60,046 nucleotides of DNA from Xanthobacteraceae bacterium (GTDB lineage Bacteria; Pseudomonadota; Alphaproteobacteria; Rhizobiales; Xanthobacteraceae). The position numbers and the translations under genes were made by a program. The stretch spans positions 1 through 60,046 of the forward strand of contig JANINJ010000011.1 of assembly GCA_024508855.1 (NCBI GenBank), read 5' to 3'. Positions 42,975 to 52,504 of the stretch are shown in pieces. The notes under the pieces are model-generated. The model saw nothing but the letters and a program-made list of their open reading frames with translations. It was not told the DNA's origin and did no database searches. The first letter of the stretch is position 1. The number at the start of each line of letters is the position of its first letter.

Positions 42975-45299
42975 TCAGAATTCGTATCGTACCGTCACAC
43001 CGACCTTGCGGCGCGGCGGCGGCACGCTCGCACTGTAGCCACCCGCGACACCCTGGTAGGTCACGCCCTCCATCAGGAACGGCGCAGGCGAACGGTCAAA
43101 CAGGTTCTGCGCCCACAGGCTGACTTCCCAATCCTGGCCCGGATCACGCACGCCGACGAAGACGTCGACCGGTGTGAACGAGGCGATGTGCTGGTCGAAC
43201 GGGACGTTGTACTTCGACGGGTTGTAACGGACGAGGCCACGGACGAAGCCATCCACATTGCCGATCGGACGCGAATACTCCGACTGCACCGTGGCGTTGA
43301 ACTTGCCGGCTTCGGTCCCGAACTGGTCGGCCAACGGGCGGCTGGAGCGGCAAACCGACACCTGGCGTCCCGGCTGGACGAACGCGCCGACGTTGTCCGG
43401 CAGGCCGTCGTTGTTCCCGTCATTGCAATACAACGCCGCGTTCGCATAGTGCGAGTTCACGTAGCTTGCCGATGCCTGCGCGCGCCAGTTCGGCAGGATG
43501 CTCCAGATCGCAGTCGCCTCGATACCGCGGCTCACCAGGTCGCCGTTCGTGTTCAGGTTGATCGTGCCGCTTGCGTCCGCCGCATAGCTGCCGCCCGGAC
43601 CGGGGCCGGCTAGCTCGCCGGGGACGGCGGCGGTGCGGACACGCAGCGCGTTGGCGCGGCCGATATAGTTCTTGATGTTCTGCTGGAAGATATCGGCATT
43701 CAGCACGAGACGGCGATCCATCAGGGTCGACTTGAAACCCAGTTCGATGGCGCGCGACTTCTCCGGACGGTAAGTCATCAGGTCGGCTGCCAGGCCGGGC
43801 GCCGACACGAACGCCGTCGTGCCGCCCGGACGGAAGCCCGTGCCCGCGCTGACGTAACCCATGATGTCCTTGGTGAAGTTGTGACGGAAGCTGGCCGAGC
43901 CGGTCCATGCCTTCTCATCCGTGTGCGCGCGGTCTTCCGGCAGCGCGTTGATCTTCTGCCCGAAGACCTCGAGGTACTGCTGGCCGTAGCCCTTGTTCTT
44001 CTGCACGCGCAGGCCGAGCTGCAGCTGGTCGACGTCCGTCAACGCGAAACGATGGTCAGTAAACAGCGCGGACCCTTCGCCGTACCCGCCGGGCGCCGTC
44101 GAGCCTTTCAGGATCGCTTCCTGCGGCGGGGTGAACGGCGTCGGGAAGTAGTACGGGAATTTCTGCGTGAATTCTGCCGGTCCGCCGGTCCACGAATAGT
44201 ACGCGCCGACCATGTAGTTCCAGCGGCGGGCACCGGTCGACTCGAAGCGCAGTTCGTGGGTACGCTGCAGCGTGTGGAACCTGACCGTCTGCTGATTGCT
44301 CCAGCCCGGAATCACGTTGAAGATGTCCGTGTCGCGATCGGTGTTTTCCGCGCTCTGCTGGAAGCCGCCGACGTAGCTGAGCTTGTGGCCGCCGAGGTCC
44401 CAGCCAATGTTCAGCGACGTCAGCTTGCTCTTGTTGTAGAACTGGTAGGGACCTTCGACGACGGTCTTGCGGTCGTTGTAACTCAGCGTCGGCCCGCTCA
44501 GGCCCGGGAACGGGCTGTTGATCGCGAGCGGCGGGTTGACCATGTCGGACTTCAGCTGCTGGTGCACGAGAAGGAATTCGAGCGTCTTGGTCGGCTGGTA
44601 AAGCACCGAGATGCGTGCGCCCTTGCCGCGGTCGTAGTCGGGCTTACCGGTGTACAGGTTGTGCACGCCGTTCTCGCTGTAGTTGTACAGCCCTGCGACA
44701 CGGACGGCGAGGACGTTCGGGATCAACGGCACGTTGACCGCCGCCTGGGTATTGCGGAGGGAATCCGATCCGAACGTCTGGACGATGCGGCCGGCGACGC
44801 CGCTGGTGTCCGGCCGTTCGGTCGCCAGAGTGATGGAACCCGCCGGCGACGTCTGGCCGCGCAGGGTGCCCTGCGGACCGCGCAGGACCTCGATGCGGCC
44901 CAGGTCGAACATGGCCCGGAACGCATCCGATGCCGAGATCGGCGTCTCGTTCCAGTAGATCTGGACCGTCGGGCTCGTCCCCGTGTCCGGATCGAAGCTG
45001 ATGCCGCGCAGCGTCACCGTCTGGCCGCGGCCGTCGGCCGGGTCGAGCACGAGGCCCGGCACCAGCTTCTCGACGTCCTCGAACTTCTGGATGTTCATCT
45101 TCTGCAGGGTGCTGCCGGTCACTGCGTCGACGGACATCGGCACGGACTGGATGCTCTCCTTGCGCTTGGAAGCTGTTACGACGACTTCGGGAATCTTGCC
45201 ATCGTCCTTAGGTGCCGCCTGCTGGGCCACGGCGGGAAATGCGAGCGCCAGCGCAGTAGCGCAAACTGTCAACCTGATTACAGGATTGTTACTTTTCAT
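42975..45299 (-). CDS. TonB-dependent receptor, module 2
   Basis: About 774 residues from the ATG at 45299 with GGAGA upstream. Signal peptide about 1-26 (ending AFPAVAQ). The plug begins IPEVVVTASKRKESIQSVPM (TonB box region) and KFEDVEKLVPGLVL; the barrel runs to a terminal aromatic residue (GVTVRYEF). This branch resembles receptors found near catabolic clusters in sphingomonads and Oxalobacteraceae and differs from the module 1 receptor. It would take up oligosaccharides or glycosides. Site S3 lies 90 bases upstream, linking it to the operons with S1, S2 and S4. Confidence 0.92.
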   Translation of the reverse strand: MKSNNPVIRLTVCATALALAFPAVAQQAAPKDDGKIPEVVVTASKRKESIQSVPMSVDAVTGSTLQKMNIQKFEDVEKLVPGLVLDPADGRGQTVTLRGISFDPDTGTSPTVQIYWNETPISASDAFRAMFDLGRIEVLRGPQGTLRGQTSPAGSITLATERPDTSGVAGRIVQTFGSDSLRNTQAAVNVPLIPNVLAVRVAGLYNYSENGVHNLYTGKPDYDRGKGARISVLYQPTKTLEFLLVHQQLKSDMVNPPLAINSPFPGLSGPTLSYNDRKTVVEGPYQFYNKSKLTSLNIGWDLGGHKLSYVGGFQQSAENTDRDTDIFNVIPGWSNQQTVRFHTLQRTHELRFESTGARRWNYMVGAYYSWTGGPAEFTQKFPYYFPTPFTPPQEAILKGSTAPGGYGEGSALFTDHRFALTDVDQLQLGLRVQKNKGYGQQYLEVFGQKINALPEDRAHTDEKAWTGSASFRHNFTKDIMGYVSAGTGFRPGGTTAFVSAPGLAADLMTYRPEKSRAIELGFKSTLMDRRLVLNADIFQQNIKNYIGRANALRVRTAAVPGELAGPGPGGSYAADASGTINLNTNGDLVSRGIEATAIWSILPNWRAQASASYVNSHYANAALYCNDGNNDGLPDNVGAFVQPGRQVSVCRSSRPLADQFGTEAGKFNATVQSEYSRPIGNVDGFVRGLVRYNPSKYNVPFDQHIASFTPVDVFVGVRDPGQDWEVSLWAQNLFDRSPAPFLMEGVTYQGVAGGYSASVPPPRRKVGVTVRYEF

Positions 45300-45388
45300 T
45301 TCGTCTCCAAATATTCCGCGTTGTGCTGGTGCAGGCCCGGTCACGGTGACTGCACCAGCATCTTGCTGGCTTTGTTTTCCAGCGACAT

Positions 45389-45402
45389 CGTCCGTTCAGA
45401 CG
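45389..45402. promoter_or_regulatory. CGTCCG-TT-CAGACG palindrome, site S3
   Basis: One mismatch from the perfect palindrome, 90 bases before the TonB receptor start. Confidence 0.68.
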
Positions 45403-45479
45403 GTAAACACGCCACCCAGTATCTGGAAGTACAAAAAAAACACACATGGAGTGGTCAGTTCGTCCTCAGAATGAGGCGT

Positions 45480-45724
45480 CGGTAGCTGGTCAGTCAGCCG
45501 ATCGCCGTCCGGATCGGACGACGTCGACGCATCGAGCGTCACGCACTGCCCGTTGATGACCGGAATGACGATGGGCGCCGTGCCGCCGATGCCATTGACG
45601 ACAGCGACCGGCTGATGGTTCGCCTTCGCACGGGGCCGGTATCCGGTTCGGAGGCCGGCGCCGGCTGCGCCAGCAACAGGGTCTGGATGGCCAAGGCAAG
45701 GAGCGGCGATTTCAGATCTGGCAT
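45480..45724 (-). pseudogene. 5' remnant of a DUF1593/Sde182-like secreted protein
   Basis: An ATG at 45724, seven bases after the GH3 stop, begins a good signal peptide (MPDLKSPLLALAIQTLLLAQ, then PAPASEP). A frame change follows, after which another frame reads ANHQPVAVVNGIGGTAPIVI and then QCVTLDASTSSDPDGDRL, a PKD-like stretch known from DUF1593 (cellulose-binding Sde182-like) proteins. It then runs out near the TonB promoter. The gene is truncated and frameshifted; it was probably third in the GH3-GH3 operon. Family assignment is moderately sure. Confidence 0.6.
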
Positions 45725-45730
45725 GATCGA

Positions 45731-48022
45731 TTACACGGCGGCCAGCACGAACGGTACCGGCGTGCCCGCCACCGAGTCCGGCGCGATCACGACTTCGAAC
45801 ACACCGGGATCGGTCCGCGTCTTCGTATCTGCATGCACGTAAGCGAGATCCTGTGCGGTCAGCGTGAACTCGACGTCCGCGCTCGCGCCGGGCTCGAGGT
45901 CGACGTGCCGGACACCCTTCAGCGCGCGGATCGGCTGGACGACCTCCGCCACGCGGATCCGGATGTAGAGCTGCGCGACTTCATGATGCTTCGCCGTCCC
46001 GGTATTGGTGATCCGCGCCTTGACCGACAGCGACTCGCCTATGCGGATGCGCGGTCGTCCGATCTCGGTCGCGCCATAGGCGACCGTCGAATATCCGAGT
46101 CCGTGACCGAACGGATACAGTGCACTGGTCGACACTTCGCGGTAGCGCGCACCGACGGGCGGTCCTTCCACGAGGCTTGGCCGGCCGGTCGACCGGTGGT
46201 TGTAGTAGAACGGCTCCTGGCCGGCGCGACGAGGAAAACTCACCGGCAAGCGACCTTGCGGTGCGAAGTCGCCGAACAGCACGTCGGCGATCGCGTTGCC
46301 CGACTCCGAACCGAGGAACCACGTGCACACGATGGCCTGGGCGTTCTTCACCGAGTTGGGCAGTTCCAGCGCCCGGCCGTGTTTCAGCAGGATCACCATC
46401 GGCTTGCCAACCGCGGCGACCGCATCGATCAGGTCGACCTGCGCCTTCGGGATCGTGATGTCCGCGCGCGACGCGCCTTCGCCGGACATATTGGTCGCCT
46501 CGCCCACGTAGAGCACGACCACGTCAGCGGCACGGGCGGCGGCGACCGCCGCGCCGATGCCGCCATCGAGCGGCCTCTCGATGCCGCAGCCGGGAACAAC
46601 AGCGAGAGCCGCATTGGCGCCCAGGGCATCCCGTACACCCCGTTCGAGCGTCACGGCCGACTTCATGTCCGGGAACACCATCCAGGGTCCCAGCGCATTG
46701 TTCTTGTCCGTGACGAACGGGCCAATCAATGCGAGCGCCTTGCCCGACTTCGGCAGCGGCAGGACGTTGCGCTCGTTCTTCAGCAGGACGATCGACTTGC
46801 GCCCCGCTTCACGCGCGAGGGCGACGGCCTCCGGCCGGCGGATGTCCGTCCCCATGCGCGCCGGATCGAGCGAGCGGTAGGGATTCTCGAACAGGCCCAG
46901 CGCCTTCTTCACGCGCAGCACGCGCCGCACCGCCTCGTCGACGACCGCCATCTTCAATCGGCCCGACTGGACCAGTGCCGGAATGTGCTTGAGGTACAGG
47001 CCACCCTGGATCGACATGTCGCAACCGGCGGTGACGGCCTTGAGGACGGCGTCCGCCTCGTCGGCCGCGTAACCGTGGTCGACCAGTTCCTTCTCCGAAT
47101 TGAAGTCCGAGACGACGAGGCCGCGGAACGCCCATTCGCCGCGCAGGATGTCGGTGAGCAGGTGGTGGTTGCCGGTCGACGGCACGCCGCCCGTGTCGTT
47201 GAAGCTGGCCATCGTCGTCAACGCGCCCGCGTCGAACGACGCCTTGAACGGGGGTAGGTGCACTTCACGCAGCGTGGTTTCGGGAATGTCGGCCGTGTTG
47301 TAGTCCATGCCGCCCTGCACGGCGCCGTAGCCGGCAAAGTGCTTCGGGCAGGCCAGCAGCGAATCGTTCGCTCGCAGGTCGGCGCCCTGGAAGCCGCGCA
47401 CGCGCGCTTCGGCGAGGCGGCTGCCCAACCATGGATCCTCGCCCGCGCCCTCCACGACACGGCCCCAGCGCTGGTCACGGGCGATGTCGACGGCGGGCGC
47501 GAACGTCCACTGCACGCCGAACGCCGTCGCCTCGATGGCCGTGGCCCTGGCCGTGCGCTCGCACAGGCCGGCGTCGAAACTGGCCGACTCGCCCAGCGGG
47601 ACGGGAAACGCGGTCTTCAGGCCGTGGATGATGTCGGCCGCAAAGATCAGCGGGATGCCGAGCCGGGACTTCTCGACCGCGATCTGCTGCATGGTGCGGC
47701 CCAGCTTCACGTCGTCGGCGTTGAACAGGCCGGTGAGGCGACCTTGCGCGATCTGGTCGAGCGTCGTCTGCAGAGCGGGCTCCGGTCCCGTCGTGGGATT
47801 CACGAGGCGCCCGATGCCCAGCGCACCGTTCATCGTCAGCTGGCCCGCCTTTTCCTCGACCGTCATGCGCTTCAGCAGCCGCTCGATGAACGGATCGGTG
47901 GCGGGCGCGCGCATGGCGGCGAAGGCCGGCATGCCGAAGCCGATGGTCGTGACGGCCATGGAACCGGCCAGGAACGTCCGGCGCGATGCGCTGAACTGGG
48001 GATTGTCGTTCGTCGTTTCCAT
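45731..48022 (-). CDS. GH3 beta-glucosidase/xylosidase, Tat-type signal
   Basis: 763 residues from the ATG at 48022 (METTNDNPQFSASRRTFLAG), with a twin-arginine-like signal ending near PAFAA. GH3 barrel: MTVEEKAGQLTMNG, CPKHFAGYG (KH) and nucleophile D306 in VVSDFNSEK. The alpha/beta sandwich and Fn3-like C-terminal domain are present, so the length is normal for a BglX-type enzyme. Second gene of the operon, seven bases after the upstream GH3 stop, followed by the DUF1593-like remnant. Confidence 0.92.
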   Translation of the reverse strand: METTNDNPQFSASRRTFLAGSMAVTTIGFGMPAFAAMRAPATDPFIERLLKRMTVEEKAGQLTMNGALGIGRLVNPTTGPEPALQTTLDQIAQGRLTGLFNADDVKLGRTMQQIAVEKSRLGIPLIFAADIIHGLKTAFPVPLGESASFDAGLCERTARATAIEATAFGVQWTFAPAVDIARDQRWGRVVEGAGEDPWLGSRLAEARVRGFQGADLRANDSLLACPKHFAGYGAVQGGMDYNTADIPETTLREVHLPPFKASFDAGALTTMASFNDTGGVPSTGNHHLLTDILRGEWAFRGLVVSDFNSEKELVDHGYAADEADAVLKAVTAGCDMSIQGGLYLKHIPALVQSGRLKMAVVDEAVRRVLRVKKALGLFENPYRSLDPARMGTDIRRPEAVALAREAGRKSIVLLKNERNVLPLPKSGKALALIGPFVTDKNNALGPWMVFPDMKSAVTLERGVRDALGANAALAVVPGCGIERPLDGGIGAAVAAARAADVVVLYVGEATNMSGEGASRADITIPKAQVDLIDAVAAVGKPMVILLKHGRALELPNSVKNAQAIVCTWFLGSESGNAIADVLFGDFAPQGRLPVSFPRRAGQEPFYYNHRSTGRPSLVEGPPVGARYREVSTSALYPFGHGLGYSTVAYGATEIGRPRIRIGESLSVKARITNTGTAKHHEVAQLYIRIRVAEVVQPIRALKGVRHVDLEPGASADVEFTLTAQDLAYVHADTKTRTDPGVFEVVIAPDSVAGTPVPFVLAAV

Positions 48023-48029
48023 AGTCTCG

Positions 48030-50264
48030 TCAGGGTTTGATCCGTTGCTCGTCCAGGCGCACCTTCGCCTTGAGGACGTGTTGGCCGGCATCTTCGCCGA
48101 CCTCGATGTCGTAGGTGCCCCCCGCCACGTGCCAGTTGCGAGCCGCGACGTCGAAGCGCGCGATCACGCGCGGATCGACGTCGACCGACACCTGCCGGCT
48201 TTCTCCCGGCTTCAGGTCGACGCGGCTCCAGCCGACGAGGCGCTTGGCACCGTCCACGCGGGCATAGACCTGGGCGACGTCGGCGCCCGGGCGCTTGCCG
48301 GTGTTCGCAATCGTGAACGACATGCGCGGTGTCGCGCCGCCGGTCACGCGCAGGTTCTTGTACGAGAAGCGGGTGTAACTTAGTCCGTGACCGAACGGGA
48401 ACAGCGGCTTCGCCCCCGTCTTGTCGAACCAGCGGTAGCCGGCATTCGCACCCTCCGGATAGGTCACGGAAAACGGTTTCATGTCCTTCGGCAGCCCGTA
48501 GAGGTCGCGCTGTACCGTTTCCCCGGCCATCTCGTAGCCGGGAATCGTCGGATTCGGGAGCTGCTGTTCGCTGGCCGGGAACGTCATCGCCAGATGGCCC
48601 GACGGGTTCACTGCGCCCGTCAGGACCCGCGCAATCGCTTCGCCACCCCGCTGTCCCGGATACCAGGCTTCGAGCACGGCGCCGGCCTTGTCCAGCCACG
48701 GCATGAGGACTGGGCCGCCCGTGACGAGTACGACGACTGTCGCGGGATTCGCACCGGCGACCGCGGCGATCACGTCGTTCTGGTTGTCGGGCAGGTTCAG
48801 GTCCTTCACGTCCATGGTCTCGGTTGTGAACTGCTCACCGATGACGACGACGAGATCCGCCTTCCGAGCGGCATCCGCCGCACGTTGAGGATCGGTGCCG
48901 TCGTCGAAGGACACGGTCGCCTTCGGCAGGGCATTGCGCAAGGCGGCGACAGGGGACGAGTTGCTGTACAGCTTACGGCCAAACGCGGCCGGAATCTTCA
49001 GCACGGCGCCGCCCACGGGATTCACTTGCGACGACCCGCCTCCGCCCGCAAGGATGCCGACGTCGGCATGGCCGCCCACGACGAGGATGGTGCGTGCAGA
49101 CGCCGCGATCGGCAGCAGATTGCGCGCGTTCTTCAGAAGGACGATGCCGCCCTCCGCGACCTCCTGGGCGATGCGCCCGTTCGCGTCGTAATCGATGTCC
49201 CTGTGCGCGGGCGGATGGGTGTCCAGGCCGACGGCATGGATCGAGCGCAGGATGCGCCGCACCGACCTGTCCACGTCTGCTTCCGTGACGGTCCCGGCAG
49301 CCAGCGCCGCGCGCAGCTGTGAGCCGAAATAACCCGCGTCGGCGGGCGTGGTGCCGGATTCCTGGTCGAGGCCCGCGCGAATCGTCGGGCCATGCACGGC
49401 ACCCCAGTCGGACATCACGAAGCCCTTGTACCCCCAGTCGCGGCGCAGGACGTCGTTCAGCAGGAACGAGTTCTCGCATCCGAACGTGCCGTTGATCTTG
49501 TTGTAAGCACACATCACGGAGCCAGGCTGGCCGATCTCGATGCCGATCTCGAACGCCAGCAGGTCGCTCTCGCGCAGGGGGGCTTCCTCCATGTCCGCGC
49601 TAAGGATAGTCCGGCCGGTCTCCTGCGTGTTCAGGGCGAAGTGCTTGATGGTCGACATGACGTGGTTCGACTGCACCCCGCGGATGGCATGTCCGGCCAG
49701 CGTACCAGCCAGCAGAGGATCCTCGCCAAAGTATTCGAAATTGCGACCGTTCCTCGGTTCGCGCGCCAGGTTGACGCCGCCCGCCAGAAGGACGTTGAAA
49801 CCCTTGTCGCGCGCCTCCGCGCCGATCATGGCGCTGCCACGTTCCACAAGTGGCGCATTCCAGGTCGATGCCAGCAGGACGGTCGAAGGCAGCGCAGTGG
49901 CGACGTCGCCCGGCCGCAGCCCGCCCATCATGTTGGCAACGCCGACGCTCGCGTCGCTCTCCGTCAGGTAGGGCACACCAAGGCGCGGGACGCCTTTGAC
50001 ATAGCCCGCGCCCTTGGCGACGTCGGGCGAAAGCTTCGGTTTCGCGGCGAACGGGTTGCTGCCACGGACGAGATCGAGTTTTTCGTCCAGCGTCATCTGT
50101 TTCAGGACCGACTCGGCCCAGACGTCGTCCGCGTCCTGCGCCATGGCCGGCAGCGGGGCAACGCCCGCCGAGTACAACGCCGCCAGGCACGCCGAGACGA
50201 CCAGCCTGTTTCGGTGCCTGTTCTTCCCTGCCCTCATAGAGCCCGCGATCGCTTCCAGTTTCAT
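48030..50264 (-). CDS. GH3 beta-glucosidase (thermostable BglB-like branch)
   Basis: 744 residues from the ATG at 50264 with AAAGGAC upstream. Signal region about 15-42. This GH3 lacks BglX-type N-terminal features and instead reads MTLDEKLDLVRGSN, then STIKHFALNTQETGR (KH) and nucleophile D286 in VMSDWGAVHG. The sandwich domain has VVLVTGGPVLMPWL and the Fn3-like tail begins near GLSYTRFSYKNL. Homologues often act on flavonoid or terpenoid glucosides as well as cellobiose; the substrate here is not shown by the sequence. First gene of the GH3-GH3 operon; site S4 lies 61 bases upstream. Confidence 0.92.
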   Translation of the reverse strand: MKLEAIAGSMRAGKNRHRNRLVVSACLAALYSAGVAPLPAMAQDADDVWAESVLKQMTLDEKLDLVRGSNPFAAKPKLSPDVAKGAGYVKGVPRLGVPYLTESDASVGVANMMGGLRPGDVATALPSTVLLASTWNAPLVERGSAMIGAEARDKGFNVLLAGGVNLAREPRNGRNFEYFGEDPLLAGTLAGHAIRGVQSNHVMSTIKHFALNTQETGRTILSADMEEAPLRESDLLAFEIGIEIGQPGSVMCAYNKINGTFGCENSFLLNDVLRRDWGYKGFVMSDWGAVHGPTIRAGLDQESGTTPADAGYFGSQLRAALAAGTVTEADVDRSVRRILRSIHAVGLDTHPPAHRDIDYDANGRIAQEVAEGGIVLLKNARNLLPIAASARTILVVGGHADVGILAGGGGSSQVNPVGGAVLKIPAAFGRKLYSNSSPVAALRNALPKATVSFDDGTDPQRAADAARKADLVVVIGEQFTTETMDVKDLNLPDNQNDVIAAVAGANPATVVVLVTGGPVLMPWLDKAGAVLEAWYPGQRGGEAIARVLTGAVNPSGHLAMTFPASEQQLPNPTIPGYEMAGETVQRDLYGLPKDMKPFSVTYPEGANAGYRWFDKTGAKPLFPFGHGLSYTRFSYKNLRVTGGATPRMSFTIANTGKRPGADVAQVYARVDGAKRLVGWSRVDLKPGESRQVSVDVDPRVIARFDVAARNWHVAGGTYDIEVGEDAGQHVLKAKVRLDEQRIKP

Positions 50265-50324
50265 GCTTGTCCTTTCCGAGACTTTTTCTTCGATCATAAT
50301 CGGTCGATCAGGCCGTCAGGGCAT

Positions 50325-50338
50325 CGTCCGTTCGGACG
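50325..50338. promoter_or_regulatory. CGTCCG-TT-CGGACG palindrome, site S4
   Basis: Arms identical to S1, in the divergent region between the GH3-GH3 operon and the isomerase-like gene; could serve both. Confidence 0.72.
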
Positions 50339-50416
50339 GTGCAGGGCAGTGCCCCCATCTTCACAATCGCCAAGGTCAGAGAACCATGATGAACTATGTT
50401 CGCGCACAAAGAAGAT

Positions 50417-51283
50417 ATGAAAACGACACGAGCCATACTAGCCCTGCTCCTCACCCTGTTCGGGGTACCGGCACTTGCCGCGACGCCAAAAACGGCACCG
50501 CTCCTCGCCCTGCAATTGTGGTCAGTTAAGGATGAGATCAGGCGAGATTTTGACGGGATGCTCGGACGGATAGCCAAGGTGGGCTTCCAAGGCGTGGAAT
50601 TCGCCGGCCAGTTCGGCCCGTACAGGGGCAATCCAGCTGGATTGAAGGCTGTCCTCGACAAGAACGGCTTGCAATGCGCCGGTGCGCACGTGATGCTGCC
50701 CCAGCTCGCGCAGCAACATTTCGTGGCGACGACGGACTTCTACCGGACACTGGGCTGCGCCAACCTCGTGGTATCGGTTGACCCGCGTGGCGCCACGATG
50801 GCGCGAAGCGCGGAACTGGCCAGCGACCTCGCCGCACTCTCTGCGAAGCTGGCGACCTTGGGCATGCGCATCGGCTACCACAACCATGCGCCGGAGATGT
50901 TCGGTCCCGTAGGCGGTACGCCATGGGACGTTATCGCGCAAAACACCCCTCGGGAAATGATCCTGCAACAAGATGTGGGCTGGACACTGTCTGCGGGCAA
51001 TGACCCGGCTGCATACGTACGACGCTATCCGGGTCGCACCATTACCACGCATTTCAAGGCCAAACCGACTGCAGACCCGACCAGCGTGCCGATCATCGGC
51101 AAGGACGGGGTGGACTGGACGGAACTGCTGCGCGCTGTACGCGAGACAGGCGGCACCCAGTGGATCATCGTCGAGCAGGAAGACTATCCGGACGGAATGG
51201 GGCGACTAGAGTCAGCCCAGGCGTCGCTGGAGGGATTGAAGGCATCGATGACGCTCGTTCTTGACCCCACCTCGCTGAAGTAG
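50417..51283 (+). CDS. secreted sugar phosphate isomerase/epimerase-like TIM barrel
   Basis: 288 residues from the ATG at 50417 (MKTTRAILALLLTLFGVPAL), with a signal peptide. The xylose-isomerase-like TIM barrel shows LALQLWSVKDEIRRDF, VGFQGVEFAG, IGYHNHAPEMF and QQDVGWTLSAG, with conserved H and E/D metal ligands. Secreted members of this family are often found with polysaccharide genes; some act as 3-keto-sugar hydratases or epimerases on glycosides. The exact reaction cannot be told. Divergent from the GH3-GH3 operon with site S4 between them. Confidence 0.82.
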   Translation: MKTTRAILALLLTLFGVPALAATPKTAPLLALQLWSVKDEIRRDFDGMLGRIAKVGFQGVEFAGQFGPYRGNPAGLKAVLDKNGLQCAGAHVMLPQLAQQHFVATTDFYRTLGCANLVVSVDPRGATMARSAELASDLAALSAKLATLGMRIGYHNHAPEMFGPVGGTPWDVIAQNTPREMILQQDVGWTLSAGNDPAAYVRRYPGRTITTHFKAKPTADPTSVPIIGKDGVDWTELLRAVRETGGTQWIIVEQEDYPDGMGRLESAQASLEGLKASMTLVLDPTSLK

Positions 51284-51406
51284 CACGGTACGAAAAGCAG
51301 CCATACGAAATCGGCGGCGCACACAACTTTCGAAGTCTGCGCTGACCGGCACGCTTACCAAAACAAGCTGAAATCCGCGCCAAATTTAGATCCTCATGCT
51401 TATCCT

Positions 51407-52504
51407 ATGAAACGAAATCCCCTTATCTTGACGTTAACGCTATTAACCCTGCGCTTTTTCTTGAGTGCCAATCTCGCCTGGGCGGCTACTAAGGTACCTG
51501 CGAGTGACAGCCATCTCCAGTATTCCGGACGCATTGACTTCTCGTCACCGTCCGCACCGGTGCTGTCCTGGCCACAGTCCAGCGTCGCGGCCAACTTTAC
51601 TGGCAGCTCATTGGCGATCACTCTGGATGACAAGAGCGGTGCTAACTACTTTAACGTCATTCTGGACGGTGACGATGCCCACCCCGTAATTGTCCGTGCC
51701 CGCCAGGGCAGCAAAACATATGAGATTGCAAGCGGTTTGGCCCCGGGCAAGCACAGCTTTTTGATAACCAAGCGTACCGAAGGCCAAGAAGGTGAGACGG
51801 TATTTTTAGGCGTCGAGCTCGCGGACAATGGCCGATTGTTGCGACCGTCGCCAAGGCCGTTGCGTCGCATCGAATTCTTTGGTGACTCCGTGACCAGTGG
51901 CATGGGCAACGAAGCGCCAATCAATGGCGTGGACGCTCTAGCACGAGAAAAGAACAGCTACTTATCCTATGCTGCGATCACCGCGCGGGCATTGAATGCG
52001 GAGCTTCATATGACCTCGCAGAGCGGCATCGGCATCATGGCAAGCTATGTCCCGTTCACGATCTGGGATTTTTACGACCAGTTGAACGCTGTAGGGAACA
52101 ACGACAGTCGCTGGGATTTCTCGGCATGGACACCTGACGTGGTTGTCATCAACCTCATGCAGAACGATTCGTCGCTAATCGGTCAGCTTCATAAACTGCA
52201 GCCTGAGCCCGACGACGAACAGCGCATAGCGAGTTACATGAAATTTGTAAGGCGCATCCGGCAACTTTATCCGAGGGCGTATATTGTCTGTGCGCTAGGC
52301 AGCATGGATGCAACCAAGACCGGTTCGCCTTGGCCCGGATATGTCAAAAGTGCGGTAGACCAGATCCGTATCGAGGACAACGACGCCCGTGTCGATACAC
52401 TTTTCTTTCCGTTCACTGGGTATAGCCAGCACCCACGCCTCATGCAGCACAAGATGAACGCCGATCGTTTGACCAGCTTTATCAAAATGAAACTAGGTTG
52501 GTGA
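51407..52504 (+). CDS. CE2-family acetyl-xylan esterase-like protein
   Basis: 365 residues, signal peptide about 1-27. The N-terminal jelly-roll (about 35-145) precedes an SGNH hydrolase domain with the catalytic serine S161 in FFGDSVTSGMG and the histidine H342 in YSQHPRL; together these define family CE2. It removes O-acetyl groups from xylan, glucomannan or other sugars. Codon use is visibly more AT-rich than in the neighbouring GH3 genes, suggesting a separate origin. Last intact gene of module 2. No CGTCCG site upstream. Confidence 0.87.
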   Translation: MKRNPLILTLTLLTLRFFLSANLAWAATKVPASDSHLQYSGRIDFSSPSAPVLSWPQSSVAANFTGSSLAITLDDKSGANYFNVILDGDDAHPVIVRARQGSKTYEIASGLAPGKHSFLITKRTEGQEGETVFLGVELADNGRLLRPSPRPLRRIEFFGDSVTSGMGNEAPINGVDALAREKNSYLSYAAITARALNAELHMTSQSGIGIMASYVPFTIWDFYDQLNAVGNNDSRWDFSAWTPDVVVINLMQNDSSLIGQLHKLQPEPDDEQRIASYMKFVRRIRQLYPRAYIVCALGSMDATKTGSPWPGYVKSAVDQIRIEDNDARVDTLFFPFTGYSQHPRLMQHKMNADRLTSFIKMKLGW

